Source: Photorhabdus sp. CRCIA-P01
GTDB lineage: Bacteria; Pseudomonadota; Gammaproteobacteria; Enterobacterales; Enterobacteriaceae
NCBI RefSeq assembly: GCF_003545805.1
Contig: NZ_NMQR01000035.1
Location: 1-42,557 of the forward strand
Length of the DNA stretch: 42,557 nt
Direction of reading: 5' to 3'
The translations under genes and the position numbers were made by a program. The number at the start of each line of letters is the position of its first letter. Position 1 is the stretch's first letter. This document shows, piece by piece, positions 8,343-16,069 of this stretch. The notes beneath the pieces were generated by a model. It worked only from the letters and a program-made list of their open reading frames with translations. It did no database searches and was not told the origin of the DNA.

Positions 8343-9364
8343 ATTAAACCTCATGTAGCAGAATAAGAGAAGTCTGTGGCTACACACCCATGTTCTCTTA
8401 CATCTGTATGGATAATTAAATTACAAACCATTCATATTGATGCCTATTTACAAGCAACCTTATCGTTAGTTCATTTACGTACCACAAAGATTCCATACAT
8501 AACAGGATACAACTTTCAAATAGCCATAATTAAAAACTTCACGGTGACAAATACCTATAAGAAAAATCACCATGGTAATACTTAGTTAATATCTAGTTTT
8601 CCATTTCGTCAAATAAGATAAGAAAAATATTTTTATTTCATGAATAGATAATTAACATCAAATCTGATTTATTCATAATATTGCAAGTTATTAAAAACAA
8701 CCATCAAACATAAAAAACCGTCAATAAATAACTACATTTTAGTATTATACAATAACAAAAATATAAAAAACAAACAAAACAATATTCTAACCAAAATAAC
8801 AAATAGAGTCGATTGAATAATTTTTTATTTTAATTATCATAATAAAACCTAAAGTTAAATTTTTTATTTATAGACAAAACTATCATTGATACATTACATT
8901 GCAAATGAAAAAATCCACATCATTTCATATTTAATTTTTATATAATATCGTGATAATATAAAAATGAATTTTAAATCCGACACAGAATAAACAATTGGGA
9001 ATCAATGTAACTTAACAATGAAAGTTAATAGTTTATTTATCAAACCAGGATAATATTAATGTCGACAGAAGTGATTTTATAATCAAAAGAAATATGTCCG
9101 ATGGCGTATATAACACATCGGACATATTTAAAATAAGAAATTTAAATTTACTTTATAACCAGACACAAACCATAACAACAATGAATTATTATAAACACGC
9201 CATTAACCAAGAATAAAATCCATTGGATATAAGATTTGTTTTTTAATTTTTCATTCCATTAAAAATACTATCCTGTAAGATATTAATTTCCCATATTAAT
9301 ATAATAATAGATTAATTACATTTTAATATTATTATTAAATTTGTAGAAATTCATATTTTAAAGT
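8343..9364. other. AT-rich gene desert
   Basis: About 1 kb with very high A+T content and no convincing gene. The only sizeable frame (8376-8585, plus strand) has no recognisable protein features. Two things stand out: the promoter of the RHS cluster must lie near the 8343 end, and a strong hairpin preceded by a seven-codon reading frame lies at 9060-9129. Such AT-rich DNA next to toxin genes commonly binds H-NS, which is an inference here. Confidence 0.6.
9090..9129. terminator. Perfect 14-bp hairpin, possible terminator
   Basis: AAATATGTCCGATG (9090-9103) and its exact complement (9116-9129) flank a 12-base loop. It lies just after a short plus-strand frame, ATG at 9060 to TAA at 9083 (MSTEVIL), preceded by AGGA. 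The 3' side is A-rich rather than T-rich on the plus strand, so termination is not certain in that direction; the A/T-rich arms would also allow a minus-strand terminator. Confidence 0.45.
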
Positions 9365-9856
9365 TTAAAGATCTGATGAAATTTTCTGAATTGCATCAAA
9401 AGCACACTGTTGGTCTAAAGAACCACTCGGAGCGCCACCAATACCAATTGCACCAATCACTTCATTATCACCAGATTTAACAGGAACACCACCACCAAGT
9501 AATAGGAAGCCTGGAATATCCCCTAAATATTGAGCACCAAGATTCGATTGTGCAGTTTTCATTACATCCTCTGACGTTCTCTGGGTAGATAATGCGGTAT
9601 AAGCTTTCATTTTGCTCGCCTCAACGGTATGCAACCCGGCTTTATCCATACGCTGAACCACTTTCAAAACCCCACTTTTATCAACAACAGAAACCGTTAC
9701 GTTGTAGTTATTAGCCGCACAAGATTGAATTGCCCAAGAAGCTAATTTATTTGCTACCTCAAGGGTAATGTTACGTTCAGTAATTAGTGATGAAGCAAAA
9801 GCAGATTGAGCAAATAAACCTGCTGCCAAAACAGTATAGAGAAGAGAATGTTTCAT
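9365..9856 (-). CDS. Exported GlcG/HbpS-family (DUF336) protein
   Basis: This 163-residue protein has a clear signal peptide (Lys-His start, LLYTVLAAGLFAQ core, cleavage near SAFA-SS at about residue 22). The remainder is a typical GlcG/HbpS domain: VTVSVVDKSGVLKVVQRMD, then HTVEASKMKAYTALS, then GGGVPVK and the closing GAIGIGGAPSGSLDQQCAF. Family members bind haem or small ligands, and in Streptomyces the HbpS protein signals to the SenS/SenR two-component pair. Here a two-component pair lies immediately upstream on the same strand (107-bp gap). The function is therefore likely ligand sensing or haem handling in the periplasm, not proven. The ribosome binding site lies in a strong inverted repeat. 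Confidence 0.85.
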   Translation of the reverse strand: MKHSLLYTVLAAGLFAQSAFASSLITERNITLEVANKLASWAIQSCAANNYNVTVSVVDKSGVLKVVQRMDKAGLHTVEASKMKAYTALSTQRTSEDVMKTAQSNLGAQYLGDIPGFLLLGGGVPVKSGDNEVIGAIGIGGAPSGSLDQQCAFDAIQKISSDL

Positions 9857-9864
9857 AGGTAAAC

Positions 9865-9910
9865 CTCATTAAGTTTAAGTTGATGAATTATCCTGTTCTA
9901 ACTTAATGAG
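9865..9910 (-). promoter_or_regulatory. 11-bp inverted repeat covering the ribosome binding site of the HbpS-like gene
   Basis: On the minus strand the leader reads CTCATTAAGTT, 24 bases, then AACTTAATGAG followed by GTTTACCT and the start codon. The arms (9900-9910 and 9865-9875) are perfectly complementary, and the second arm overlaps the GAGG Shine-Dalgarno. As RNA this would hide the ribosome binding site; as DNA it could be a dimeric operator for the upstream response regulator. Confidence 0.55.
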
Positions 9911-9963
9911 ATTTATCGGCTATATCTATTCGGCCAATTACTTATTCTACTTAGTAAAAATAC

Positions 9964-10590
9964 TTAGTCATAAGATAATGACTTAAATAACTCATACTCT
10001 TTTACTAATTGTGGTAAAGAATGTATATCTAATTTATGAAATATATTGGCACGATGAACCTCAATGGTACGTGGTGATAACGATAACTGTTGAGCAATTT
10101 GTTTACTGGTTTTACCTTCCAGAATAATTTTCATCACCTCCCTTTCACGTTCAGATAACTGGCTAAATTTCGTTTTCAACTGCTCATATATCTGACGTTG
10201 CTTAAATACTTTCTGATGAAATAATAATGCACTTGAAACTGTTTCAATTAATAAATCCGCATCAATAGGTTTGGTTAAAAACTCGAAAGCCCCGTTCTTA
10301 AAAGCACGACGACAAATATCAATATTTCCGTGTCCGGTCATGATAATAACCGGCAATGTACTATTGAGTTTTAAAAGATCGTCCTGCAATGCCAATCCAG
10401 GTTTTCCCGGCATACGAATATCCAATAAAATACATCCCTGAAGCGCTGCAATATTCTTGCTACCAATTTCATCAAGAAACTCTTGCGCACCAGGGAATGA
10501 ATTTACCTGCCAATTCATTGTTTCTAATAACATAGATAATGAGTCACGGATCGCTTCATCATCATCAATAAGATAAATCACTGCCGCCAT
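9964..10590 (-). CDS. FixJ/TtrR-type response regulator
   Basis: This is a 208-residue regulator with an N-terminal receiver domain and a C-terminal LuxR-type helix-turn-helix. In the receiver, Asp9-Asp11 form the acidic pocket (LIDDDEA), Asp57 is the phosphate acceptor (LLDIRMPG), Thr85 follows in IIMTGHG, and Lys107 is in TKPID. The DNA-binding domain runs from about residue 140 (LSEREREVMKIILEGKTSKQIAQQL, then SPRTIEVHRANIFHKL). Its ATG overlaps the stop of the kinase gene by one base (TAATG), so the two are translationally coupled. Targets are unknown; the exported HbpS-like gene just downstream is the obvious candidate. Confidence 0.9.
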   Translation of the reverse strand: MAAVIYLIDDDEAIRDSLSMLLETMNWQVNSFPGAQEFLDEIGSKNIAALQGCILLDIRMPGKPGLALQDDLLKLNSTLPVIIMTGHGNIDICRRAFKNGAFEFLTKPIDADLLIETVSSALLFHQKVFKQRQIYEQLKTKFSQLSEREREVMKIILEGKTSKQIAQQLSLSPRTIEVHRANIFHKLDIHSLPQLVKEYELFKSLSYD

Positions 10591-11954
10591 TATTTCTCCT
10601 TACCTTTATTAGTTGGTAACCAAATAATAAAACACGCCCCTCCTGTTTCGCAATTTCCAGCATTAATATCACCACCAAGTTTATGAATTAATGTTTCTGT
10701 TAACGTCATTCCCAATCCCATACCTTGTTGGCGTGTTGTGAAGAATGGAATAAACACGTTCTTTAAAGCTTCATCACTTAATCCAGGACCACCATCTGTT
10801 ATCATGATTTTTATCATGTCATCGATATAGGTGATATCGATGCAGATCCAATTTTGATATTCTGGCCGACCTTGCTCTTGCTGTGCCTGAATGGCATTGC
10901 TGATTAAATTATGAAATATTTGCTCAATCCACAATGGCTCGGCAGATATCATTGGCAGTTCATCACCAATATGCTTTATTATCTTTACCTTACTGGCCTT
11001 AATTTCACTATCGAGCAATATCTCAACTCGACCTAATATCGCTTGAATATTTACAGGTTGTAAAATAATACTCCCAGTCGTTAATTTTTGACGGTATTGC
11101 GTTAATAAATTTGCGATGCGTTGAGTTTGCAAAATTGATGAATCCAGTATTGGCGTCACTTTATCATATTGCTGTTTTTTCATTAACCGCAATGCGGTTT
11201 GGTTATAACTCATAATCGCCGTCAAAGGCTGATTTAATTCATGAACAACACCTGTTGCCACTTCATCCATTGTATTTAAGCGGGTAAATTCAAAAAAATG
11301 TGCTCGTAAATCAGAAATTTTCCTCAATCTTTTATTCTTCTGAATTAAAAAAATAAAACAGATAATCACTGCCCATAAAAAACTCAGACAAACAATATAG
11401 CCCCACGGAAGTTTAGACCATTGTTGATCGTTACCCACTTTAAGCACAAAAGGCTGAAAACGATTGGTTAACTTTTTCTCCCAGTTCCAAAAATAGTGCT
11501 CTTTCTCCAGCCCATATGTAACCAATGGGCGATTATTCCAATCCAGTTGTACCATTCGGAATTGTGACAATAATGATAGATCTTTCATCAGGATATTAAG
11601 ATCTATTAATAACCGGATGCAATCGCGTTTACTATTAAGCCAATATCTTCCCTTTCCCTCTTCACTGATTATAGGGAATATTAATACATTCATTGGCATC
11701 TCTTGTAATCCGACGATTTGTGGAAAATTTTCCTGTAGCCGATCTAATTCGATATTAGTATCCGTTAGCGATACAATCGCGTCATGTTGTGCCAGCTTTT
11801 CACTCAGCTCTCGATAAAGAATATTAAATGAAACTGTTTGTTGTTGATAATTCTGATTTAGTGAATGATTAATCATTCCCCAAATAGTCAAACCGGTTAA
11901 CACAATCCACGCCAAGAAATGCCACATATAATTACCTGAAAAGATATCTTTCAT
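10590..11954 (-). CDS. Sensor histidine kinase, FixL/DctB/TtrS-like
   Basis: This 454-residue membrane kinase has TM1 at about 11-28 and TM2 at about 183-204, giving a periplasmic sensing loop of roughly 150 residues with no recognised domain. The HisKA segment has His238 in VVHELNQPLTAI, the NQPL form typical of the FixL/DctB group. The ATPase domain shows the N box (NLISNAIQA, 349-357), G1 (DGGPG, 387-391), F box (FIPFFTTR) and G2 (GMGLGM, 411-416), so all catalytic motifs are intact. It is cotranscribed with the response regulator and probably with the exported HbpS-like protein, which could present a ligand to the periplasmic loop. Confidence 0.9.
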   Translation of the reverse strand: MKDIFSGNYMWHFLAWIVLTGLTIWGMINHSLNQNYQQQTVSFNILYRELSEKLAQHDAIVSLTDTNIELDRLQENFPQIVGLQEMPMNVLIFPIISEEGKGRYWLNSKRDCIRLLIDLNILMKDLSLLSQFRMVQLDWNNRPLVTYGLEKEHYFWNWEKKLTNRFQPFVLKVGNDQQWSKLPWGYIVCLSFLWAVIICFIFLIQKNKRLRKISDLRAHFFEFTRLNTMDEVATGVVHELNQPLTAIMSYNQTALRLMKKQQYDKVTPILDSSILQTQRIANLLTQYRQKLTTGSIILQPVNIQAILGRVEILLDSEIKASKVKIIKHIGDELPMISAEPLWIEQIFHNLISNAIQAQQEQGRPEYQNWICIDITYIDDMIKIMITDGGPGLSDEALKNVFIPFFTTRQQGMGLGMTLTETLIHKLGGDINAGNCETGGACFIIWLPTNKGKEK

Positions 11955-12403
11955 GACGTTAAAATACAGTCAGAATATATAAAGGAAACAGCTATTAGAC
12001 AGAATGAGTTGAATTCTAGAGAACATTTGGCATTGAGCAGCATATTAAAATTCATTACAGCGTAATTATTTAATCAAAACATTTCTTAAAATAAATAGTT
12101 GGCTATGGTAAATAAAATTCCAGCTCTAGCTTATTCTGTCTAAGCATGTTTCAGCTCCTAATCAAATTATTTCGACAGATAGACCCCAAATAAGGGTTTA
12201 CGGTAACCCTTGTTAAGACTCTTAATATCATGTCAAATTTACTGAATAATTTAAAGTAATCACTTAACAAATCGACTCAGTGAAATAGTTTTCTTTCCCT
12301 TGATCATCACATCGACATTCATAAAAATAGTAATATTTATCAAATTGTTAAGATGAATCTCCACCATTATTCCATATTTGACCAGAAAAAACACTTTACA
12401 ATC
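11955..12403. other. Intergenic stretch with two inverted repeats
   Basis: No gene is seen. It holds a spaced inverted repeat with arms 11997-12021 and 12124-12141 (AGACAGAATGAG...CTAGAG facing CTCTAGCTTATTCTGTCT, one mismatch in the outer 12 bases). It also holds a compact near-palindrome at 12192-12211 (AAGGGTTTACGGTAACCCTT). The compact one could be a hairpin or an operator. The kinase promoter must lie near its 11955 end. Confidence 0.5.
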
Positions 12404-12422
12404 GATAGTGATAATTATTATC
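12404..12422 (+). promoter_or_regulatory. Fur box in the ryhB promoter
   Basis: GATAGTGATAATTATTATC matches the 19-bp Fur consensus GATAATGATAATCATTATC at 17 of 19 positions. It covers the likely -10 region of the RNA that starts near 12430; a possible -35 (TTTACA) is at 12395-12400. Iron-loaded Fur would block transcription, as for E. coli ryhB. Confidence 0.85.
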
Positions 12423-12429
12423 ATTCGTA

Positions 12430-12530
12430 TCGCTTTCAGATGAACTGCCTTCGGGGTACAGATGAAAGCACGACATTGCTCACATTGCTTCCAGTGTTTA
12501 CTTTAGCCAGCCAAGTGCTGGCTTTTTTTT
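12430..12530 (+). ncRNA. ryhB: RyhB iron-stress small RNA
   Basis: The core AAAGCACGACATTGCTCACA with the following TTGCTTCCAGT is as in E. coli RyhB, the part that pairs with target mRNAs. It is preceded by a stem-loop (CTTTCA at about 12432-12437 with TGAAAG at about 12463-12468, inner GCCTTCGGGG loop). It ends in a terminator: AGCCAGC (12505-12511), loop CAAGT, GCTGGCT (12517-12523), then T8. RyhB works with Hfq to repress iron-using proteins when iron is scarce. The Fur box directly upstream and the yhhW remnant downstream match the E. coli neighbourhood. The 5' end is placed by analogy and may be off by several bases. Confidence 0.92.
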
Positions 12531-12645
12531 ATTAATTAATTCAATCACCAATTATTCAAAATATTTGAATTTATAGGTCAGATTTTTAAGCTTTAATGCT
12601 ATCTCTTCTCAATTAGACTGTAAAAACCATTGAGGAGATTTGAAT

Positions 12646-12819
12646 ATGATCCATTTACGCAAAGCATCAGATCGCGGCCATGCCGATCATGGCTGGTTAA
12701 CTAGCTGGCATACCTTCTCATTTGCCAACTATTACGACGCCAATTTTTTGAATTTTTCAGCACTGAGAGTGATTAATGATGATAGTGAAATATTACTGTT
12801 TGGCCTTCCTCCGATATGA
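12646..12819 (+). pseudogene. yhhW: Collapsed pirin (yhhW) with an internal deletion
   Basis: This 57-codon frame is preceded by GAGGAG. The first about 46 residues (MIHLRKASDRGHADHGWLTS..., FSFANYYDANF, SALRVINDD) match the N-terminus of the pirin/quercetinase YhhW, and the last 11 (SEILLFGLPPI) match its extreme C-terminus. About 170-180 residues between, including the cupin metal site (FGTHPHKDME in relatives), are missing, yet the frame is kept. The junction falls in GATGATAG, consistent with deletion between short repeats. It cannot be an active pirin. It sits next to ryhB, as in E. coli. Confidence 0.85.
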
Positions 12820-12829
12820 ACATCAAATA

Positions 12830-12853
12830 AACCTCATCCTCACGGATGAGGTT
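12830..12853 (-). terminator. Terminator hairpin after pckA
   Basis: AACCTCATCC and GGATGAGGTT (10 bp) flank the loop TCAC. On the minus strand the stem is followed by TATTTG, a modest T tract. It lies 13 bp beyond the pckA stop. Confidence 0.7.
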
Positions 12854-12866
12854 AAAAAATTTACAA

Positions 12867-14486
12867 TTACAGTTTAGGACCCGCTTTTACTAAAGCTTCC
12901 CCCGCCGGGGTATCGGTATATTTATCAAAGTTGTCGACAAAACGATGCGCCAAATCTTTCGCCTTCTCTTCCCACTGAGATTTATCTGCATAAGTATCAC
13001 GTGGATCAAGAATATCGGTATCAACACCCGGTAACACAGTCGGAACCGCCAGATCGAAGATCGGTAATGTCGTGGTATCAGCTTCCTCAATATCACCACT
13101 TAGGATGGCGTCAATGATTCCACGGGTATCCTTAATAGAGATTCGTTTACCGGTACCATTCCAGCCCGTGTTCACCAGATAAGCCTTGGCACCTGCGGCC
13201 TGCATGCGTTTTACCAAGACTTCCGCATATTGAGTTGGATGCAAGGTCAGGAATGCGGCACCAAAACAAGCAGAAAATGTAGGTGTTGGTTCAGTCACAC
13301 CACGTTCGGTACCGGCTAATTTTGCCGTAAAACCAGATAGGAAGTGATATTGAGTCTGTTCAGGTGTCAGACGGGATACCGGAGGTAACACGCCAAATGC
13401 GTCCGCAGTCAGAAAGATGACCTTAGTTGCATGACCCGCTTTGGAAACCGGCTTAACAATGTTTTCAATATGGTAGATAGGATAAGAAACACGGGTGTTT
13501 TCAGTTTTTGAACCATCATTGAAATCAACCGTGCCATCTGCCAGTACAGTCACGTTCTCCAGCAATGCATCACGTTTAATTGCATTGTAGATATCAGGTT
13601 CCGCTTCTTTGGATAGATTGATGGTTTTCGCGTAACAGCCCCCTTCAAAGTTGAATACGCCGTCATCATCCCAACCGTGCTCATCATCACCAATCAGCTT
13701 ACGTTTTGGATCAGTAGAAAGTGTGGTTTTACCTGTACCCGACAAACCGAAGAAGACCGCAACGTCCCCTTTCTCACCCACGTTGGCAGAACAGTGCATC
13801 GACGCAATACCTTTCAGTGGCAACAGGTAGTTCATCATAGAGAACATCCCTTTCTTCATTTCGCCACCGTACCAAGTACCACCGATAAGCTGCATACGCT
13901 CTGTCAGGTTGAACGCAACAAAGTTTTCAGAGTTCAACCCCTGCTCTTGCCATTGCGGGTTGGTGCATTTCGCACCGTTCATCACAATAAAATCGGGTTT
14001 GAACTCAGCCAACTCTTCATCTGATGGACGGATAAACATGTTTTTAACAAAGTGGGCCTGCCACGCAACTTCTGTGATAAAGCGGACTTTCAGTCGTGTA
14101 TCTGCATTAGCACCACAGAAAGCATCAACCACAAACAAACGTTTGCCTGAAAGCTGTTTAGTCACCAAGCTTTTCAGATATGTCCATGTTTCCTGCTGTA
14201 ATGGTTTGTTATCATTTTTACCTTTTCCCTGATCAGCCCACCATACGGTGTCACAGGTAACATCATCACGAACAATGTACTTATCTTTAGGGGAACGACC
14301 AGTGAAGATCCCCGTATCGACAGCCACAGCCCCCAGGTTGGTCAGAGTGCCACTCTCGCAGCCTTCAAGTGAAGGTTCGGTTTCTTCTGAAAATAACAAT
14401 TCATAGCTTGGATTATAAATAATTTCGTTAACATCATGGATTCCATAGTCCGCGAGTTCCTGCGGGGTAATGCCTTTAACACTCAT
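12867..14486 (-). CDS. pckA: Phosphoenolpyruvate carboxykinase (ATP)
   Basis: This is a full-length 539-residue enzyme converting oxaloacetate and ATP to phosphoenolpyruvate, the first step of gluconeogenesis. It has the TGRSPKDKY substrate loop (62-70), the P-loop [11 protein letters not shown] (247-257), the metal-binding IGDDEHGW (265-272), and the later [17 protein letters not shown] segment for ATP. The start at 14486 has AGGAGCAATAAC upstream. It is monocistronic, with a terminator at 12830-12853 and about 215 bp to hslO. In E. coli this gene is under CRP control; no site is claimed here. Confidence 0.98.
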   Translation of the reverse strand: MSVKGITPQELADYGIHDVNEIIYNPSYELLFSEETEPSLEGCESGTLTNLGAVAVDTGIFTGRSPKDKYIVRDDVTCDTVWWADQGKGKNDNKPLQQETWTYLKSLVTKQLSGKRLFVVDAFCGANADTRLKVRFITEVAWQAHFVKNMFIRPSDEELAEFKPDFIVMNGAKCTNPQWQEQGLNSENFVAFNLTERMQLIGGTWYGGEMKKGMFSMMNYLLPLKGIASMHCSANVGEKGDVAVFFGLSGTGKTTLSTDPKRKLIGDDEHGWDDDGVFNFEGGCYAKTINLSKEAEPDIYNAIKRDALLENVTVLADGTVDFNDGSKTENTRVSYPIYHIENIVKPVSKAGHATKVIFLTADAFGVLPPVSRLTPEQTQYHFLSGFTAKLAGTERGVTEPTPTFSACFGAAFLTLHPTQYAEVLVKRMQAAGAKAYLVNTGWNGTGKRISIKDTRGIIDAILSGDIEEADTTTLPIFDLAVPTVLPGVDTDILDPRDTYADKSQWEEKAKDLAHRFVDNFDKYTDTPAGEALVKAGPKL

Positions 14487-14649
14487 GTTATTGCTCCTGG
14501 GTAGTCACGCTTTTTCTGTAAGCAATAATAAATAGTTATGATTAATTAACAGCGATAGTTATCAAAAAATTGAAAACCCACTATTTTTTTGAGTTTAATC
14601 TGGGGCCAAAGACACAAAAGCAGTTTTGAGTATTATGGATATTGATAGA

Positions 14650-14669
14650 AAGGCGCGGATCCGCGCCTT
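14650..14669 (-). terminator. GC-rich palindrome after hslO
   Basis: AAGGCGCGGATCCGCGCCTT is a perfect 20-base palindrome in the hslO-pckA gap, 31 bp past the hslO stop. It probably ends the hslR-hslO transcript, though the T tract that follows on the minus strand is short. Confidence 0.65.
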
Positions 14670-14700
14670 AAAAGGTGAAAAATTTTGTTTAGATAGAATA

Positions 14701-15573
14701 TCAATGGAGCCGGTTCTTTTTTTCTGTTCTGATTGCAGCAAGATCATCAGCATCAAAAATATAGTGTGTGCCGCAATACTCACACGCCATATCAATGTTG
14801 CCATCTTTCTGCAAAATATGATTAACATCCTCATCGGAAAGTGTGACTAATGTGTCAGCACAACGTTGGCGAGAACAAGTACAACGGAATTCGACCGCTT
14901 GCGGTTCATATAATATGACATCCTCCTCATGATAAAGGCGGTGCAAGATCTCCTTAACTTCCAATGAAAATAACTCTTCACCTTTAATGGTTGCAGTAAG
15001 TTGCGCTAGATGATCAAAAGCTTCTGCACTCTCCTGTTCCGCCGCTGGCAAAATCTGTAACAACATACCACCAGCAGCAACTCTTCCATCCTGAATGCCA
15101 GTACGGATAAATAGACGAGTGGGTAGTTGTTCAGACTGCCTGAAATAATCATCAAGACAATCCGCCAGTGTTTCACCTTCCAGTGCAACCACTCCCTGAT
15201 AACGCTCACCATGAGTTGGCGTAATGGTAATAACCATATAGCCTGTGCCAACCATCTGTTTCAAACTGCTATTTTCAGCCACTAATCCATCAATACGAGC
15301 GATACCTCGCATTTGTTGCTGATGATTACCATTAATAACTGCCAGTTTGACCGGGCCATCTCCCTGAATTTGAACCGTAATATCACCATCAAATTTCAGT
15401 GTTGCAGTTAATAAACTGGTTGCCACCAACAGTTCTCCCAATAACTGCTGTACCGGCTGCGGGTAATCATGATTTTCCAAAATATGCTGGTAAGTTTCAC
15501 TGGCTAAAACCAGCTCACCACGTACAGAATGATTCTCAAATAAAAAGCGGTGTAATTGGTCTTGTTTAAACAT
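14701..15573 (-). CDS. hslO: Redox-regulated chaperone Hsp33
   Basis: This 290-residue cytoplasmic holdase is switched on by oxidation. The C-terminal zinc switch is intact: Cys231 and Cys233 (CTC), then Cys264 and Cys267 (CEYC); one extra Cys lies at 238. The N-terminal substrate-binding part carries the usual HSVRGELV and GDGPVKLAV segments. It lies 22 bp downstream of hslR on the same strand, as in other enterobacteria, so the two form an operon. Confidence 0.97.
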   Translation of the reverse strand: MFKQDQLHRFLFENHSVRGELVLASETYQHILENHDYPQPVQQLLGELLVATSLLTATLKFDGDITVQIQGDGPVKLAVINGNHQQQMRGIARIDGLVAENSSLKQMVGTGYMVITITPTHGERYQGVVALEGETLADCLDDYFRQSEQLPTRLFIRTGIQDGRVAAGGMLLQILPAAEQESAEAFDHLAQLTATIKGEELFSLEVKEILHRLYHEEDVILYEPQAVEFRCTCSRQRCADTLVTLSDEDVNHILQKDGNIDMACEYCGTHYIFDADDLAAIRTEKKNRLH

Positions 15574-15595
15574 AAATATCTCTCATTCGAGCAGG

Positions 15596-16012
15596 TTATT
15601 CCTGTCCACTTAATTTGGTATTTTTAAACTTAATCAGCGTGCGCCTCTCTTTTTTATCCGGTCGGCGGTCAGGATGAGGCATAGTTAATGCATTCATTTT
15701 TCGAGCAATTGCCATTTTTTCCCGGTTAGCAATACTCGCTTCTGTCTCTTGGTAAAGTTGTTGCGCCTCCGGCGCACCGCGCCGATGATTACTTAGTGCA
15801 AGAACTTCAACTATACGTTCATCATTACCCTGACGCAGTTTAATTTCAGCCCCTGGTTCAACCAATTTACTCGGTTTACTTCTTTGACCATTATAGTGAA
15901 CTTTACCTCCGTCTATCATTTCCCGTGCAATAGCCCGTGTTTTATAAAAACGGGCCACCCACAGCCACTTATCCAGACGGACAGCTTGATCGGAGTCTGA
16001 ATTACTCTTCAT
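15596..16012 (-). CDS. hslR: Heat-shock protein 15, ribosome-recycling RNA-binding protein
   Basis: This is a 138-residue S4-domain protein that rescues stalled 50S subunits carrying nascent tRNA. VRLDKWLWVARFYKTRAIAREMI, GGKVHYNGQRSKPSKLV and LRQGNDER are the S4 RNA-binding motif, and the basic tail (MPHPDRRPDKKERR) is typical. The start at 16012 is chosen because AGAGG precedes it and it matches the family length; a longer frame to 16048 adds residues unlike the family. Confidence 0.95.
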   Translation of the reverse strand: MKSNSDSDQAVRLDKWLWVARFYKTRAIAREMIDGGKVHYNGQRSKPSKLVEPGAEIKLRQGNDERIVEVLALSNHRRGAPEAQQLYQETEASIANREKMAIARKMNALTMPHPDRRPDKKERRTLIKFKNTKLSGQE

Positions 16013-16069
16013 TTTTCCTCTCATCATCAGCTTTGGCAAATAAAGCAAAGCCTAACATACCATTGTCGA

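Noticed and set aside
8376-8585. Plus-strand frame of 69 codons in the AT desert
   Set aside because: It has no ribosome binding site or recognisable protein features, and overlaps the leader of the RHS cluster.
12353-12535. Plus-strand frame of 60 codons
   Set aside because: It runs through the Fur box, the RyhB RNA and its terminator, so it is a chance frame.
13677-14232. Two plus-strand frames opposite pckA
   Set aside because: Both are antisense shadows of a strongly conserved gene.
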